Of a stretch of DNA of 38,757 nt, positions 12,458-23,427 are shown in pieces. The notes under the pieces were generated by a model that saw only the letters and a list, made by a program, of their open reading frames with translations, had not been told where the DNA came from and searched no databases. The DNA is from Acanthaster planci (Eukaryota > Echinodermata > Asteroidea > Valvatida > Acanthasteridae): positions 2,303,525-2,342,281 of the forward strand of contig NW_019091372.1 of the NCBI RefSeq assembly GCF_001949145.1, in the 5' to 3' direction. Position 1 is the first letter of the stretch. Each line of letters starts with the position of its first letter. Position numbers and translations under genes: made by a program.

Positions 12458-15400
12458 TTAAGTGTCGGGGTTTGGCATTGGCTCGGGTTCGACGGCATTT
12501 TTAGAACTAGAACGATCGTTGGGATTGGGCGGTTCCTTGCTGAACTCGTGGGTAAAAGTCAGCAGGTAGACACAGACCACAGAGACAAGAACGTACTTCA
12601 AGATGCCATCAGAAAGGCGGGAAAGCCTCAACTGAAACAAAATGAAATCATCCAACTGTGCATCTTTTACTGAGATGTACTTATCTCATATTTTAAAGAG
12701 GAAGGTTGACGATTAGAGGAAGTATCTCCCGTCAGAAATGGAAAGTTGAAGCAGCAGGTTGCCGACAAATATGGCAAATATTGATAACTAGAAACAACAC
12801 AGGAGTGGGTGAATAATGAACCAAACGACGATACAAATGGGTTGCATAATTGTTTATGCGCTGAGTTCACAACATTTGCCGTGTTTGACATAAACTAAAC
12901 TCTTCGCTGACTTCAAACTCAGACAATGCAGATAATCTTCAGACGGGACACACAGATAGTCTTGGTACGTGGCAGGTATGTTCCACTCATGCCTGCTGAA
13001 GTTCGAAAGAGCGAGTGGATCGCGCATTACCCTCTGCCGGTTGGGGAAAAATCGTTAAAGGGCCGCTTTGAGAGGAGACTATTATGCGAACATTTTTAAA
13101 ATCGAATCGAGAGAATACTTACCAAGTGTAGATTGGAAAGGGTCACTGGCAGCACCAGTGGCAGAATATTTCCAAGTACGATGACTGGTTTGGTTCCTTT
13201 AGGAACAACACTGATGTTGATCTTTCATCAAAACGTCTTTATTTTTCTCTTTCAACTCGGTGATTTGAGAACTAGACGAAGATCCCACTCACGGAGCAAA
13301 CAGATGGGTCTTTCTGTGCAACGCCTTTGTCCAACTGAATTTCATTTTTATAAGAGGACCAGGAGCTAAACTTTTAAAAGTGTTTCTCGAGAATCTGGCG
13401 GTTGGAATTTATACGTGGCTGCAGCTTGAAATTGAGTGCGGCTCCAGCCACTACAGGAGAATTGCGTGCGATGTCATGAACTGCAACCAATTCGGACATG
13501 ACCACTGAATGTGCTTCGACATGTATTTAGAGGCTTTCTGTTGAAGCCATCTTGCAGTTCGCAGTTCTTTTGTTCCCAGGGAAACATTCTTTGAGAATAC
13601 CCCAAAGCACTGGCCTACATGCAAACCTAATTTACCAACAGGCTTGGGAAGATCGTAGAGCGCCCTCTGCAGATAATGCACAGATTCGACAGCCAAGTTT
13701 GCAATCACTGAAATCTCCACCCAGTCTTGACTTGCACTCGATTTTATTGAAAGGATACCAGTGACGGCCTGCAGAGTGACGAAGACGGTCAGAGTCCGTC
13801 GCAGATTCACGACGCAGCGACTGCACAGCTCCGGCCGCACTACCTTAGACAGATGAGCTTGCACTGCGCAGTACAGGGCGGCTGAGACGCAACCCAGGAT
13901 TTCCATAGCAGTCTGCAACGAAGACTTCGTCATCCCAAAGACTGGATTGGGAGTGGCATAGGCGACAGTCACACTCAGTAGGCCAACTAAGCCAATCAGC
14001 GCCGAGAACATATTCAAGCAGTGGATTTTAGAACGCGTCTTGCTATTGGACCTCGTCAGGGCGAACAGTCTGAGCATGTTTTCGTGAAGCACCTTGGACA
14101 CCAAAACTACGTGGAGAGCACGAACAGTGAATCCAATAAAAGAATATTCTGGAATGTTACTGACACAATTTGGAGTCAGAAGTAAGACATGAATGGTAAA
14201 AGATGTCAAAAAGTGGACTTTAAATTAAGTCATGATGCCACGATCACTTACTTGAAAGTGATGAACCTGCATTCGAGTGAGTTATAGTGGACAAGTTCAG
14301 TCAAGGACCATATACAAAACCAAAGTTTAACTATATTTCTGATCAAACGCACGTTTGTCGACGATGGTTGGACTCGTCTAGTCAAGATTCGCGACCAGCC
14401 TATAGAGGTTGGTCGCATCTTTGGTTGCCAGAAATCGTTTTCAATGGTGCAGTTTACAGAGGAACAGTATTAGAAAAATGCTGGAAAATAGTCACTCAGA
14501 AACGACCAATTTTCCTTTGTTGGGGGGGGGGCTGTTTTGCCCTTCCTGCGGCCTCCTTTCCTCCCCTATGGCCTAATGACCTGAAATGGATGACTAGGTC
14601 GGTGGCACTTCAACTTTTACCGCACGTGCGCTGACGTCACCAGCTAACAAGTTAGTTAACAAGTGGTACTTCATCGAACTTGCTCAGTGTTGCATGTGCC
14701 AGAAATCCAAGCAACATGTGTGAAACGTGCACATAACATGGATTATCATCATAGTAGATCAACCAACGGGCCTAGGTACCGTAGTGTTCTTGGGATTCAG
14801 AAAGCTTTGATGTCAAATAATTCGAGTGTGCCATGGCCGGAAAAACAAACACCAATAATTTTGAAAAACAGTAACACCATTTATATATGTTTGTAGCATG
14901 CAAAGTCAGCGATGTAACAAACTTCTCTGATTGTGGATTAAACCGTTCATTCCAGTCGAGAAGCTCTTATCGTTTCCACGGCAAAATGGGGACACTAAGG
15001 GCACTTTGAAGTCTGGAAATAAACATGGACTTACCCAGAGCTATGGAAACATACACTATACCAGACAAGGCACGAGGTTGTATAAAAAGAGCACCTGATC
15101 TGTGTAGACAAGGGGATACGTTGTGAGTGAATATTCTATACATATGAATCTTCATTTAATTTCTCGGATCAAAAAGCAAATATGCATTACCAAGAGAGAG
15201 AGAGAGAGAGCCAAAGATTGCGTCTGGTACCGACAATGCTAATAATCAAGTCGTATAGAACCGACATTTTCTTCATTAATCTACAAATTTTGACATTTCA
15301 CGTCAAAGTAGCAGCAATATTGATAAAGCAATTTTAGTTGAACTGACACAGATTCCATTGTTGCACTGGGCCTTAAAAACCTCTACAATAAAGAAACCAA

Positions 15401-15528
15401 GGTTTAAGGAATGATTCAATAAATCTTGCAGCTGAAATTAAAATGACTTACGATACGCAAATGCCAACCGCGATGGCGGCTATCGCCAACAGTGACGAAA
15501 CCAGCGGGAAGACAACCAACCACTTCAT
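12458..15528 (-). CDS. DRAM/TMEM150-like (Frag1/DRAM/Sfk1 family) multi-pass membrane protein
   Basis: Model exons, 5' to 3' on the minus strand: 15528-15452 (MKWLVVFPLVSSLLAI, TM1), 15099-15035, a possible 15-nt microexon 14266-14252, 14148 to 13721 or 13636 (TM2-TM5), 13196-13123, and 12631-12458 (TM6 and tail, stop TAA). Phases chain exactly (2, 1, 1, 1, 0), giving about 305 aa if the third large exon ends at 13636. Family hallmarks are a YVS-x-x-x-G loop before TM2, LNMFSALIGLVG opening TM3, LQTAMEILGCVSAALY for TM4, an Arg-started TM5 ending near DW, and YLLTFTHEFSKE closing TM6. Members are six-helix proteins of lysosomal or plasma membranes. DRAM1 and DRAM2 link p53 or stress to autophagy, and TMEM150 proteins help localise PI4-kinase. 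The 3' end of the large exon is unsettled: the DW|GTGGAG donor keeps family spacing, while the later donor keeps phase. The tail is Pro/Asn/Glu-rich. Confidence 0.72.
15197..15212. repeat. (GA)n microsatellite
   Basis: A short perfect GA run of about eight units lies in intron 1 of the DRAM-like gene. Confidence 0.9.
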
Positions 15529-15734
15529 GTTGGAAAATGACTCAAAGATGGTCCCTGACCGAGCAATAAACCCGCCAAAGAAGAGCAGATCGAGAAGACT
15601 TCTCTTTTGGTGTTAAGATGTGAACGCAGTCTGGGTACGGTGGTCGTGTTCGTGTAAAAATAATTTTGTTTATTTGGAATATCTGTTAAAGAGCTGTGTG
15701 TGCGCAGTGACTTTTTTATTTACAAAACAATCGC

Positions 15735-15788
15735 NNNNNNNNNNNNNNNNNNNNNNNNNNNNNNNNNNNNNNNNNNNNNNNNNNNNNN
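15735..15788. other. Assembly gap, 54 N
   Basis: This is unknown sequence between the first exon of the DRAM-like gene and the duplicated upstream block. The duplicated block starts directly at the right edge of the gap. Confidence 1.
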
Positions 15789-15804
15789 GTCCTGATCTTC
15801 ATTG

Positions 15805-15812
15805 TGACGTCA
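15805..15812. promoter_or_regulatory. CRE-like palindrome TGACGTCA, copy A
   Basis: A perfect cAMP-response-element palindrome lies about 280 nt upstream of the DRAM-like start codon. It is kept in copy B at the matching position. CREB/ATF factors bind this sequence in animals; use here is inferred. Confidence 0.4.
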
Positions 15813-16834
15813 ATTCTTGAGCTCAACGCACGGGCACAAAACTTCATGAAAAGGAAACAAAAGTTATGCGAAGAAGCTGCAGTCACATCGCAAAGATCAC
15901 GAAATGAGATTGCACCCACTCACTTGGGTTCCATCTATGATGAGAGGGCCTAGATTGTGACTTGTGACCACAGATTGGCCGGTCACAAAGAGTATGATTG
16001 GACCAGCAGTGGTCTTCGGTATGAAAGACAAACAAGAAGTAACTTAAGGAGAGATAAATGCAAAATTCTTGTACTTCATGCAATGTATGCAGTTGTCGGG
16101 AACCAACATGGCAAATTTCCTTTGAAAACAAAATCGTACGACAAATGTTGGAAACTAAACCGACACTTGTCGACATGGTGCCAGGCTGTTGGCTAATCCC
16201 ACATGCACGCTCTGGCTCGCGTCGACTCATCACCAAGGGCGGGGATTGGAGAACACCTCTCCCCAGCGCCCCCACCCGCTCAAGGCCAGACTGTGTCCTC
16301 CTTAACTCACAACGCAGAGGGGGAAAGTATGGTAATGGTCTGTCTTGGTGTATAACCTTTCACCCCATGAAGATGAGATGATTCGGATCCAAATATATCC
16401 ATCCAGGAAATGAGGGGCTACTAGTGCCCTAGTTACGCCCCCCTTTTTAAGCAACCTATACTGGCGCACCTGGGGCCAATTTCATAGAGCTGCTTAAGCA
16501 CAAAATTTGCTAAAGCGTGAAAAAAAAACTTGCTCAAAAAACAAAGGTCACCAGCTGAAACTCTATCTGATTGTCATGCTAACCAAAAAATAGGTAAATA
16601 CGATCCCCAAACAATATACACCACATGGAGTTTTGGTTGGTTACCTGATTTATCAAGCAAGGTTTACTCGCGCTTAAGCAGCTTCATGAAATTGGCCCCC
16701 TGGACGGGTCCTATGAAGGTTAAATGCAGGAGCCGAACTATGTGCATTTGAGTAAGATTGTGATTTTTTTGCAGGCCCTTAGACAACTACAGAGTGCGCA
16801 GTATTAATAAAATACGTCGGTGGGGGAACCTCCA

Positions 16835-17100
16835 GCCAAGCCGCGCTCTGCTCGGTCCAGCTTAGCTTACTTAAGCTCAGCTCAGCTCCGTTTAGCTAAC
16901 GCTGCCTCCGAATCTCTTGTCTAGAGCTAGGTTTTGGGTCTTCGCTCCATTTGAAGTGCGTGGAGACGCGTAGACAGTAGACCTAGCCGTAGCTCTGGAA
17001 GCCCGTTTCGGACACGGTCTAAGTTCAGCTCAGTTCAGCCAAGCCCATGCTGGCCAGCCCAATCCCAAGTCCAGCCCAGCTGGCAATTCCAGCTTCTGTT
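16835..17100. repeat. AGCTC/AGCCC-rich minisatellite, copy A
   Basis: Degenerate pentamer-based sequence (CAGCTCAGCTC, CAGCCCAGC and variants), interrupted by unique sequence. It occupies the same place in the duplicated unit as the denser arrays in copies B and C. Confidence 0.65.
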
Positions 17101-18002
17101 TGAGCACCCTGTGTCTGTTGATTACTTTACCAAAAATCATGAAACAGTTGTGTGGTTGCGGATTCAAAACTCATATGATACAAACGACAATGAAACGTGT
17201 CTTTCATTCCAACCACAAGAAAATGTTCGTTTACTTTCTCCAACAGGTTTAGGACATCTGAGGTCCACTCTGCTTTCATTTTTAAGGTAACTGAATATGG
17301 TTGGAAAATATCTATAAAGATGATCACCCTAGTCAAGAAGGCTGTTGCCATGAAAAGAAAAACCGTCTACCTCACTGAAATGTACAAAAAAAATCTGTCA
17401 TGTTTTAGAGAGAGAGGCCTCGGTTGCCAAGAAAAGAGCACATGCAAATAAAATATTATAGGTTACAGGCGATTCAAAGCTGCTCTTAAGTTTTTAATTC
17501 AATGATCATTTATTAACAGGGTTTCTAACTTTTACCTAAAGATCATCCGATTGAATAAGACACCAACTGTTAAAGTATAACTACTTCACCACGAATAGCA
17601 CTTTGGAAAATCCCTTTGGAAAACCCCGACCGTTTTCAATAGCGTAATGGTTCAAGTTGTCTTTCGTCCATTATGTATATTATTTTGGGCAACTTGTCTG
17701 GGATATACGGCAAGTTCAGGGAACGCTTGCATTTCATTTTTTAAACACAGTCCGGAAATTCTGTTTGGAAATTTAGTTTCAGAGGAGGGAAAAATGCAGA
17801 GAACACGTCTAATGAGAGTCTCAATTAACCCCGGTGTCAAAAAGTTCTGACCATATTTGGTGATAGAGATCACTTCTTGGGCCCATTTTTCAATGGGCCC
17901 AAGATAACTTGTTGATAACTTTCTTCAAGTAGAAACCTTCATAACTACAATTTTGTTTTTCAAATTAAAGTTCATTTGAAGTTTGTACATGTACATTCAC
18001 GC

Positions 18003-18003
18003 N
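18003..18003. other. Single ambiguous base at a duplication boundary
   Basis: The lone N sits exactly where copy B of the duplicated unit begins, the same boundary at which copy A has its 54-N gap. It may mark a contig join of unknown size rather than one unread base. Confidence 0.6.
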
Positions 18004-18019
18004 ACCCCGATCTTCATTG

Positions 18020-18027
18020 TGACGTCA
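18020..18027. promoter_or_regulatory. CRE-like palindrome TGACGTCA, copy B
   Basis: Same palindrome and flanks as at 15805-15812, offset by 2215 bp. There is no visible gene next to it in this assembly. Confidence 0.3.
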
Positions 18028-19139
18028 ATTATTGAGCTCAACGCGCGGGTACAAAACTTCACGAAAAAGAAACAAAATTGATGCCAAGAAGCTGCAATCG
18101 CATTACAAAGATTACGAAAAGAGATCCCACCGACTTACTTGTGTTCAATCTAAATTATGACTTGTGACCACAAATCGACCGGTCAATATGAATATGATTG
18201 AACCAGTGGTCTTCGACATGAAAGACAAACAAGAAATAACTTAAGGAGAAACAACGGCCAAAGTCCGAGTGTAGGTGTTTGTGTAATATATACACGGTCG
18301 TCATGCCAAAATTTCATTTGAAAGCGAAGTCACAAGACAAATGCTGGAAACTAAACTGACACTTCTTGACACGATGCCATGCTGGTCGGGGATCTCACAT
18401 GCACACTTTGGCTCGTATGTTTTCTGTACCATGAGAAGGTTCTATATTAGTGACATCACCAAGGCCGAGGATTGGAGCACGCTACTCCCCAGCGCTGCGC
18501 CCCCCTCTCAAGACCAGCCTGTGTCCTCCCTCGCTCAGAACGTATACGGAGGCGAAAAAGTCTGGTTATAATGGACTGCCTTGGTATTTAACCTTTCGCT
18601 CCATGAAATTGAGATGGTTCAGATCCTAATATGGGAAAATGAGAGGCCGCAAGTACCCCAGTTACGCCCCTCTTTTTTTAAACAGCCTGGACGGGTCTTA
18701 TTTTAAGTCAAATGCTGGAGCCGAACTTTTTGCATTAGCCCTATGATGTTTCCATGTTACTTTCAAACCTTTATCGTGATTCAGTAAGTATACCATGTAT
18801 GAGTGGGACAGTCATCTATATCAGAATTCCGAGTAAAAAATCCGTACAAAATTGGACAGATTTCAGACACACTCAAATTAAGACAACATTTCCTGATTTA
18901 AGAATAGGAGTTAGGGTGGTATTTTGCGTCGCAATTCTTAGAACTCTGTTCCCCTTAACGTATCTTTTCCTTATCAGCCACACCCACGCTGTCTTCAAAT
19001 CAATGCCAATACCTAGATCGAGCTGGATTCCCTTGGGAATCAACCTTTAAATCAATTCCAAGGACTTGACATTTCAAGAAATGCAACTCCAGGAGCTGGG
19101 GAAAAATTAAACAAACATACTGTTGATCTAAGCTTAAAC

Positions 19140-19380
19140 CAAGCAGGGCAGCCCAGCTCGGACAGTTAAAGACAGGAACAGCTCATCCCGGCCGGCTCAG
19201 TCCAGCTCAGCTCAGCTTAGCTCAGCCCAGCTGATCCTAGTTCAGCTAAGCTCAACCCAGCTCAGCTCAGCCCAGCTCAGTCCAGCCCAGCCTGGCTCTG
19301 CTCAGCAAGCTCAGCCCACCTCTGCCAAGCCCATGCAGCCCAGCTCAACTCAGTCCAGCCTAGCTATTAGCCCATATGCC
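19140..19380. repeat. AGCTC/AGCCC-rich minisatellite, copy B
   Basis: Dense array of CAGCTCAGC- and CAGCCCAGC-type pentamer and decamer units with scattered substitutions. It begins at AAGCAGGGCAGCCCAGC and ends near CCCATATGCCCAGCC. Confidence 0.85.
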
Positions 19381-19819
19381 CAGCCAATGCAGATTGTTTT
19401 GCCAGCAGCGTCCGTTTAAGCACCCTGTACATGTATGTCTGTTTGATTTCTGGTTGCAAATCCAAAACCAACATGACAATGAAAAATATGTTTACTTCCA
19501 ACCACAAGAAAATGTTAGTTTACCTTCTCCAACAGGTTTTAATTAAGACACACGTTGAACTCAATTTGAGGTCTAATTTATTTTCATATTTAAATTTGTT
19601 TACAGGTGATTGAATAAGTATACATAGAAATATATAAAGATGATCACCCCTATAAGTAGCCAAGAATGCCGTTTAAAGTCCCTATACGTCAATGAAATTT
19701 ACAAATAGTTCAAGAGTTAAAGAATTACTCCATATTCAAGAGACAGAGGCCTCGGTTGCCACGAAACGACTACCAGTAGAGTACAGCTGTAATTCAAAGA
19801 TCATTAATTTCTATCAATA

Positions 19820-20620
19820 ATATGAAAGACAGAAAAAAACTGCTTTGAAATGGCCAAATGGCTAAGGTCGCGGTTTTCAGATCGTTAGTCCGTGGGTTCG
19901 AATCCCAGCTGTAGCCTTTATTTTCCCAACGTATGCTGTCAGTCAGTAGCCATAAGAGGTGCTGAATTCACCCAGTCAAATACCAACAGTACCTTAGCAG
20001 ACCGGGTAGGGCCTAAGCTCTTCTGTTGGGACTGTCCGTGAGCGCCTTATTACAGGTTCGAGACGTATGGCCGACTCGGCCTCCAGGGCTTAGGGGCTTG
20101 TCTCCCTTGCATGGTCGCTCGAACCCTTTTTGGGGTTAAATGGATGGTCAGAGAGGAAGTGTGGTGGGCCGGGGGAAACCCGAGACCCCAGAAGAGTCCT
20201 ATATGGAAGCCGGTATTAATGAATGGAAATTTGAAAAGAAAATGAAAAATCATAAACTGGGCTTTAATTTGACGTGCGTCTCAAACGCCCGAGAAACTCT
20301 CAAGTATATTTCGTGATTTTTTTGAAGTTCGGGTATTTATCACTGTTGGCTACGGCAGTTTACTTACAGGCCTGCAACCTATAAAGTCTAGTCTCTTGCG
20401 GCCTCTGCTGTTAGCCCATAGATATATTTGATGAATTTGTGGGAACAGGGCGAGGTCTATAAGATGTCTGTAAGGACGCGTCTATTTTCCACAAGTATTT
20501 TCCACAAGTCTGAGGCGACAGCAGGACAGAGACTCGACGCTGCAATTGCACGACGCGACGGATCGCCGGTACGACGCAATCGAATGCGCGCATTTAAAAG
20601 TACTAAGAAGAAGCTGTCAG
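19820..20620. mobile_element. Insertion private to copy B, with a tRNA-derived (SINE-like) head
   Basis: Copies A and C lack this stretch: their blocks S and T are nearly contiguous, while in B about 800 bp intervene. Its start has an RNA polymerase III promoter layout, with an A-box TGGCCAAATGG at 19851-19861 and a B-box GGTTCGAATCCC at 19895-19906. An anticodon-arm-like segment lies between them, and a CAGCTGTAGCC end follows the T-arm. The acceptor and anticodon stems do not pair well, so it is not a functional tRNA gene. The body (about 19920-20270) is unlike its surroundings and may be the SINE body. The remaining 350 bp may be a second insertion. I see no clear target-site duplication. 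Confidence 0.5.
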
Positions 20621-20920
20621 GGAGAATATTTAACAGAGTTCATGATTTTATCAAAAGATCATCGGATTGAATCAGTAAATATGTACTTTACCACGAATAG
20701 CACTTTGGAAAACCCCTACCGTTTTAAATAGCGTAATCATTGTTTCAGCCGTCCGTTATGTTTACTTAGGCAACTTGTCTGGGATATACTGCAGGTTAAG
20801 GGAAGGCTTTCATTTCATTTTTCCACACAGTTTGCAGTTCAGTTTGGATTTAGTTTCAGAAGAGGAGAAAATGCAGAAGACACGTCCAATGACAGTCTTC
20901 AGCAATTACTGACCTGTTTG

Positions 20921-21513
20921 TGGCTTTCTTATGAGCAACAAAAGTGGTTTGGAGAACATTTTATGACGTAGGTTGACACAGTGTCTTTTTTCTCCTTTAG
21001 AGACCAGAAATACATAAGGATACAATGTATTTGACATTTCCTTTGTCACTGTTTGGGGTGGTTATCTTGACCTGACGTGACAGACCCTCTGCTCTAATAA
21101 GTCCGTGTCCCTAAACCGAATTTTCCGCTGAAGTCGGGCGGAATGGTTATATGAGACAGGTCGCTAATTAAGAAGGCGTGCACAATCAATGCCACCGTTG
21201 AAAACATATCGTAGTACCTTTTCCCGAATTATATCCATAATTTTATTTTAGAGAAACAGTCTTCAGACACTCTTTCCTGTAAAAGAACATGAAAAAAAAA
21301 ACGATAGAGGCATGCAGATGCAGAATTTATGGTTGGAAATGTTGTGGGGGGGGTAACCTAAACGCGTAGCGACGGTGTTTTCGTCCGTGGGAATACGGAA
21401 ACGTACAACATTGTTTGTCTTCTCTCCATTAAATGAGGGTAACACAGTTGAATGCAAGAATTCGTTTATTACAAATTAATTGTATGTTGCAGCCTGTGGG
21501 TGTGTGTTGGAGG
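20921..21513. other. Intergenic, 3' side of the SRCR gene
   Basis: No coding exon is seen. The right end holds the minus-strand poly(A) signal of the SRCR gene. There is a G run near 21346. Confidence 0.5.
21465..21470 (-). terminator. Poly(A) signal of the SRCR gene
   Basis: TTTATT on the plus strand reads AATAAA on the minus strand, about 44 nt past the SRCR stop codon at 21514. This gives a very short 3' UTR. Confidence 0.6.
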
Positions 21514-23427
21514 TCAGGCTAGTGCCGTCTCAGTAGGATATTGCTCCCGTACTTGTCGAATAATCTTGATGACTCGGACCCGAAAAAGGGTCACCGTCCC
21601 TCCTGGTGATGGCCGCGGGGCGGCGGAGGTCTCGTTCCCGCCGCCTGTGCTTCTGTATTTTTTGCACGCGAAGACAGTGAGTAGTATGACCACCACGCCA
21701 CATACGCATGCCATAACTATGCCCACAATGTTGCCGCCGCTGAGTCCAGGTCCCGCTGTTTTACGAGTAAAAATGACAAAAATCGATCAAGTGGCATTAG
21801 TGACTAAAGCTATCCCGCTGTATCGACACCGACATGTAAGCAGGTGTCAAATGAAAAGTGACATCAGAGGAGTAGCAATAAATGAAATGAACACATTATA
21901 CTGCCGAGTGTTTTCTTCTGATACTGGTTACTCGTTTGTAATATAGTACCTGCAATGAATGTGACATTCTTTCTTAAACATTCTCGGAAATCTTTTTGAT
22001 AGGTGAGTTTACATAATTGCGAAGTTGGTTTTGTGCATACTCATTGTAATAACCAAATGAATTCACCTCATCTTAGAATGCATGTGTGCCGCTACAGATG
22101 GTTTATTATTATCTTACGATTTATTCTTATTTTATGATAATTATTTTATTACTTTAGTATGTCAACTGTACCAACATCCATAATTCATGTGTTGCTTGTG
22201 GTATAGAGTACACTAAATACGATGGTGTAGTGGTTAGAGTAAGGGTTACATTACCATTGGTGCAAGCAATAGACACTACATCTTGGTTAGAGCAGGGTGG
22301 GTTCCAAAGCTCTGGGAAAGACCATCCCACAGCACAGAATTTCAAATGTCTTGGAATTTCATCACTGCACACGAAGGACTCGACAGAGATCCTCTCGTTA
22401 CCGTGATTGGGAAAGGCCGTTCGGGCATTCTTTATCCACAACGCCCGTTTGAATCCGAGGAACCTGCAGAGTGACCGGCCTTCAAATTCGGCGGAATCGT
22501 AATCATGGAAGCAGATCCCTTCCCAGTTGCCTTTCCTGTACACCTGCACGACTCCTTCGTCGGATGTGGAGGGGCGACCTTTGTACTCAAGGAACTTCAC
22601 ATCCCCATCTAAAATAAAATATGAAAAGAGTGCACCTATGATAAATATTCCTGCGAGTAATACTCAAAATTTGCTATGGTTCTCGTTTTCATTGTTTCGG
22701 TATTAAGATTATTGTTTTTTTATACAGCATTCATGTTTTATGATTTTTTAAAAGCTTGATATACATTCAAAATGTTGCATCGACAATGATTTATAGTTTG
22801 CCTTGAATATCACTCAAACACAGTCGTAAAAATACCCCTTACCCCTTCGTTTCTTCCCACCCGCACTGCTCTGGAAGGTGTAAGGTACTTCAATCATTTT
22901 GCCTACCATGTATTACCAGCACACTTAGCATTGTGGCATTCTGACGTAAAAATTTTAATTATTGGCAACGGTGCACGGGTAATGGAAGCTGAACTGCAGG
23001 AGCGCACCAATGGTGAAGAACGAGGGAGTTCGGAGAAAGGTAATGATCCCCAGAAGAACGCAAAAGAAGGTAGTGTACACTTAGAGGTTCACATTAACCC
23101 AATCAACGAGAGAAAAGGCCGATGGGGGAATTTTCTAATACTTTATCCATCTATATTTCAAGGAGACATCGTTTTGCTTTATATTTGACCGTCTCTCTCT
23201 TTTGTTTTCAACCGGATCTAAAATGCTAAAATTCACCTCCACCTGGGACGGGTCGGCGCCCTCTTTTGTAAATGCCAGACCCATCACTTTTTGTTACAGA
23301 TGCAGCCGCGGTTGAGGTCAGAGGTCTGCTATTAAAGCCTCAACCAAAATTAAATAAATATGACCAAAAACTGACCTTCGAAGCAATAAACTGATGTGAA
23401 AGCTGCTACAAGAAGAGTTGTCCACAT
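21514..23427 (-). CDS. Single-SRCR-domain type I membrane protein, 215 aa, complete
   Basis: Three exons on the minus strand: 23427-23376, 22608-22255 and 21755-21514. Both introns are GT-AG and phase 1, the usual phase of shuffled extracellular modules. Exon 1 is ATG plus a signal peptide (MWTTLLVAAFTSVYCFE). Exon 2 is one SRCR domain (about residues 36-133) with six cysteines at 50, 65, 98, 109, 123 and 133. Motifs are GNWEGICFHDYDS, LCRFLGF, FVCSDE and NQDVVSIAC; this is the six-cysteine, group A layout. Exon 3 starts with a short Gly-rich stalk, a membrane helix at about 145-165 (GIVMACVCGVVVILLTVF), and a basic tail of about 50 residues with a Ser/Pro/Gly-rich part. SRCR proteins are surface or secreted receptors for ligands including microbes, and are greatly expanded in sea urchins and amphioxus. 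The tail shows no ITAM-like tyrosine pair. Ligand and role are unknown. Confidence 0.85.

Larger units (their letters stand above)
15789..17880. repeat. Segmental duplication, copy A (upstream flank of the DRAM-like gene)
   Basis: Four sub-blocks recur in the same order in copy B. Block P (about 15789-16440) matches 18004-18690 at very roughly 83% in the first 130 bases. A short block with GGACGGGTC and GGAGCCGAAC (16700-16740) matches 18690-18730. An AGCTC/AGCC-rich minisatellite at about 16835-17100 matches 19140-19380. Blocks S (17080-17460) and T (17490-17880) match 19390-19800 and 20630-20920, and also copy C at 26800-27120 and 27140-27590. No intact coding frame runs through it. The block lies immediately 5' of the DRAM-like gene, so part of P may be its promoter. 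Confidence 0.8.
18004..20920. repeat. Segmental duplication, copy B
   Basis: It aligns by eye with copy A from the first base after the N (CGATCTTCATTGTGACGTCA) through block T (ACGAATAGCACTTTGGAAAA, then GGCAACTTGTCTGGGATATAC). It also shares with copy C the segment just left of the minisatellite (AACTCCAGG, then a GGGGAAAAxTAAACAAA-like stretch). It differs from A and C by an insertion of about 800 bp (roughly 19820-20620). No DRAM-like exon is visible to its left, where one would be expected by analogy with copy A. Confidence 0.75.

Noticed and set aside
13123-13196. Alternative reading frame of the DRAM-like exon (WKYSATGAASDPF) resembling the loop before TM2
   Set aside because: Its position after the TM2-TM5 exon and the phase-0 join to the last exon favour the hydrophobic frame. 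The alternative would need a second, unseen downstream TM2 exon.
15883-16275. Open frame of 130 codons on the minus strand
   Set aside because: No start context, splice signals or family resemblance. The matching region of copy B is not open, so it is not conserved as coding.
19851-19917. Functional tRNA gene
   Set aside because: A- and B-boxes are present, but the acceptor and anticodon stems do not pair; better explained as a tRNA-derived SINE head.
15789-20900. Copies A and B as two haplotypes wrongly placed side by side
   Set aside because: By-eye identity in the best block is only about 83% and there are large insertions, too divergent for alleles of one locus.
22222-22250. A-box-like TGGTGTAGTGGTTAGAG suggesting a tRNA gene or SINE
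   Set aside because: No B-box follows within 100 bp, and the site is the 3' edge of an SRCR exon/intron.
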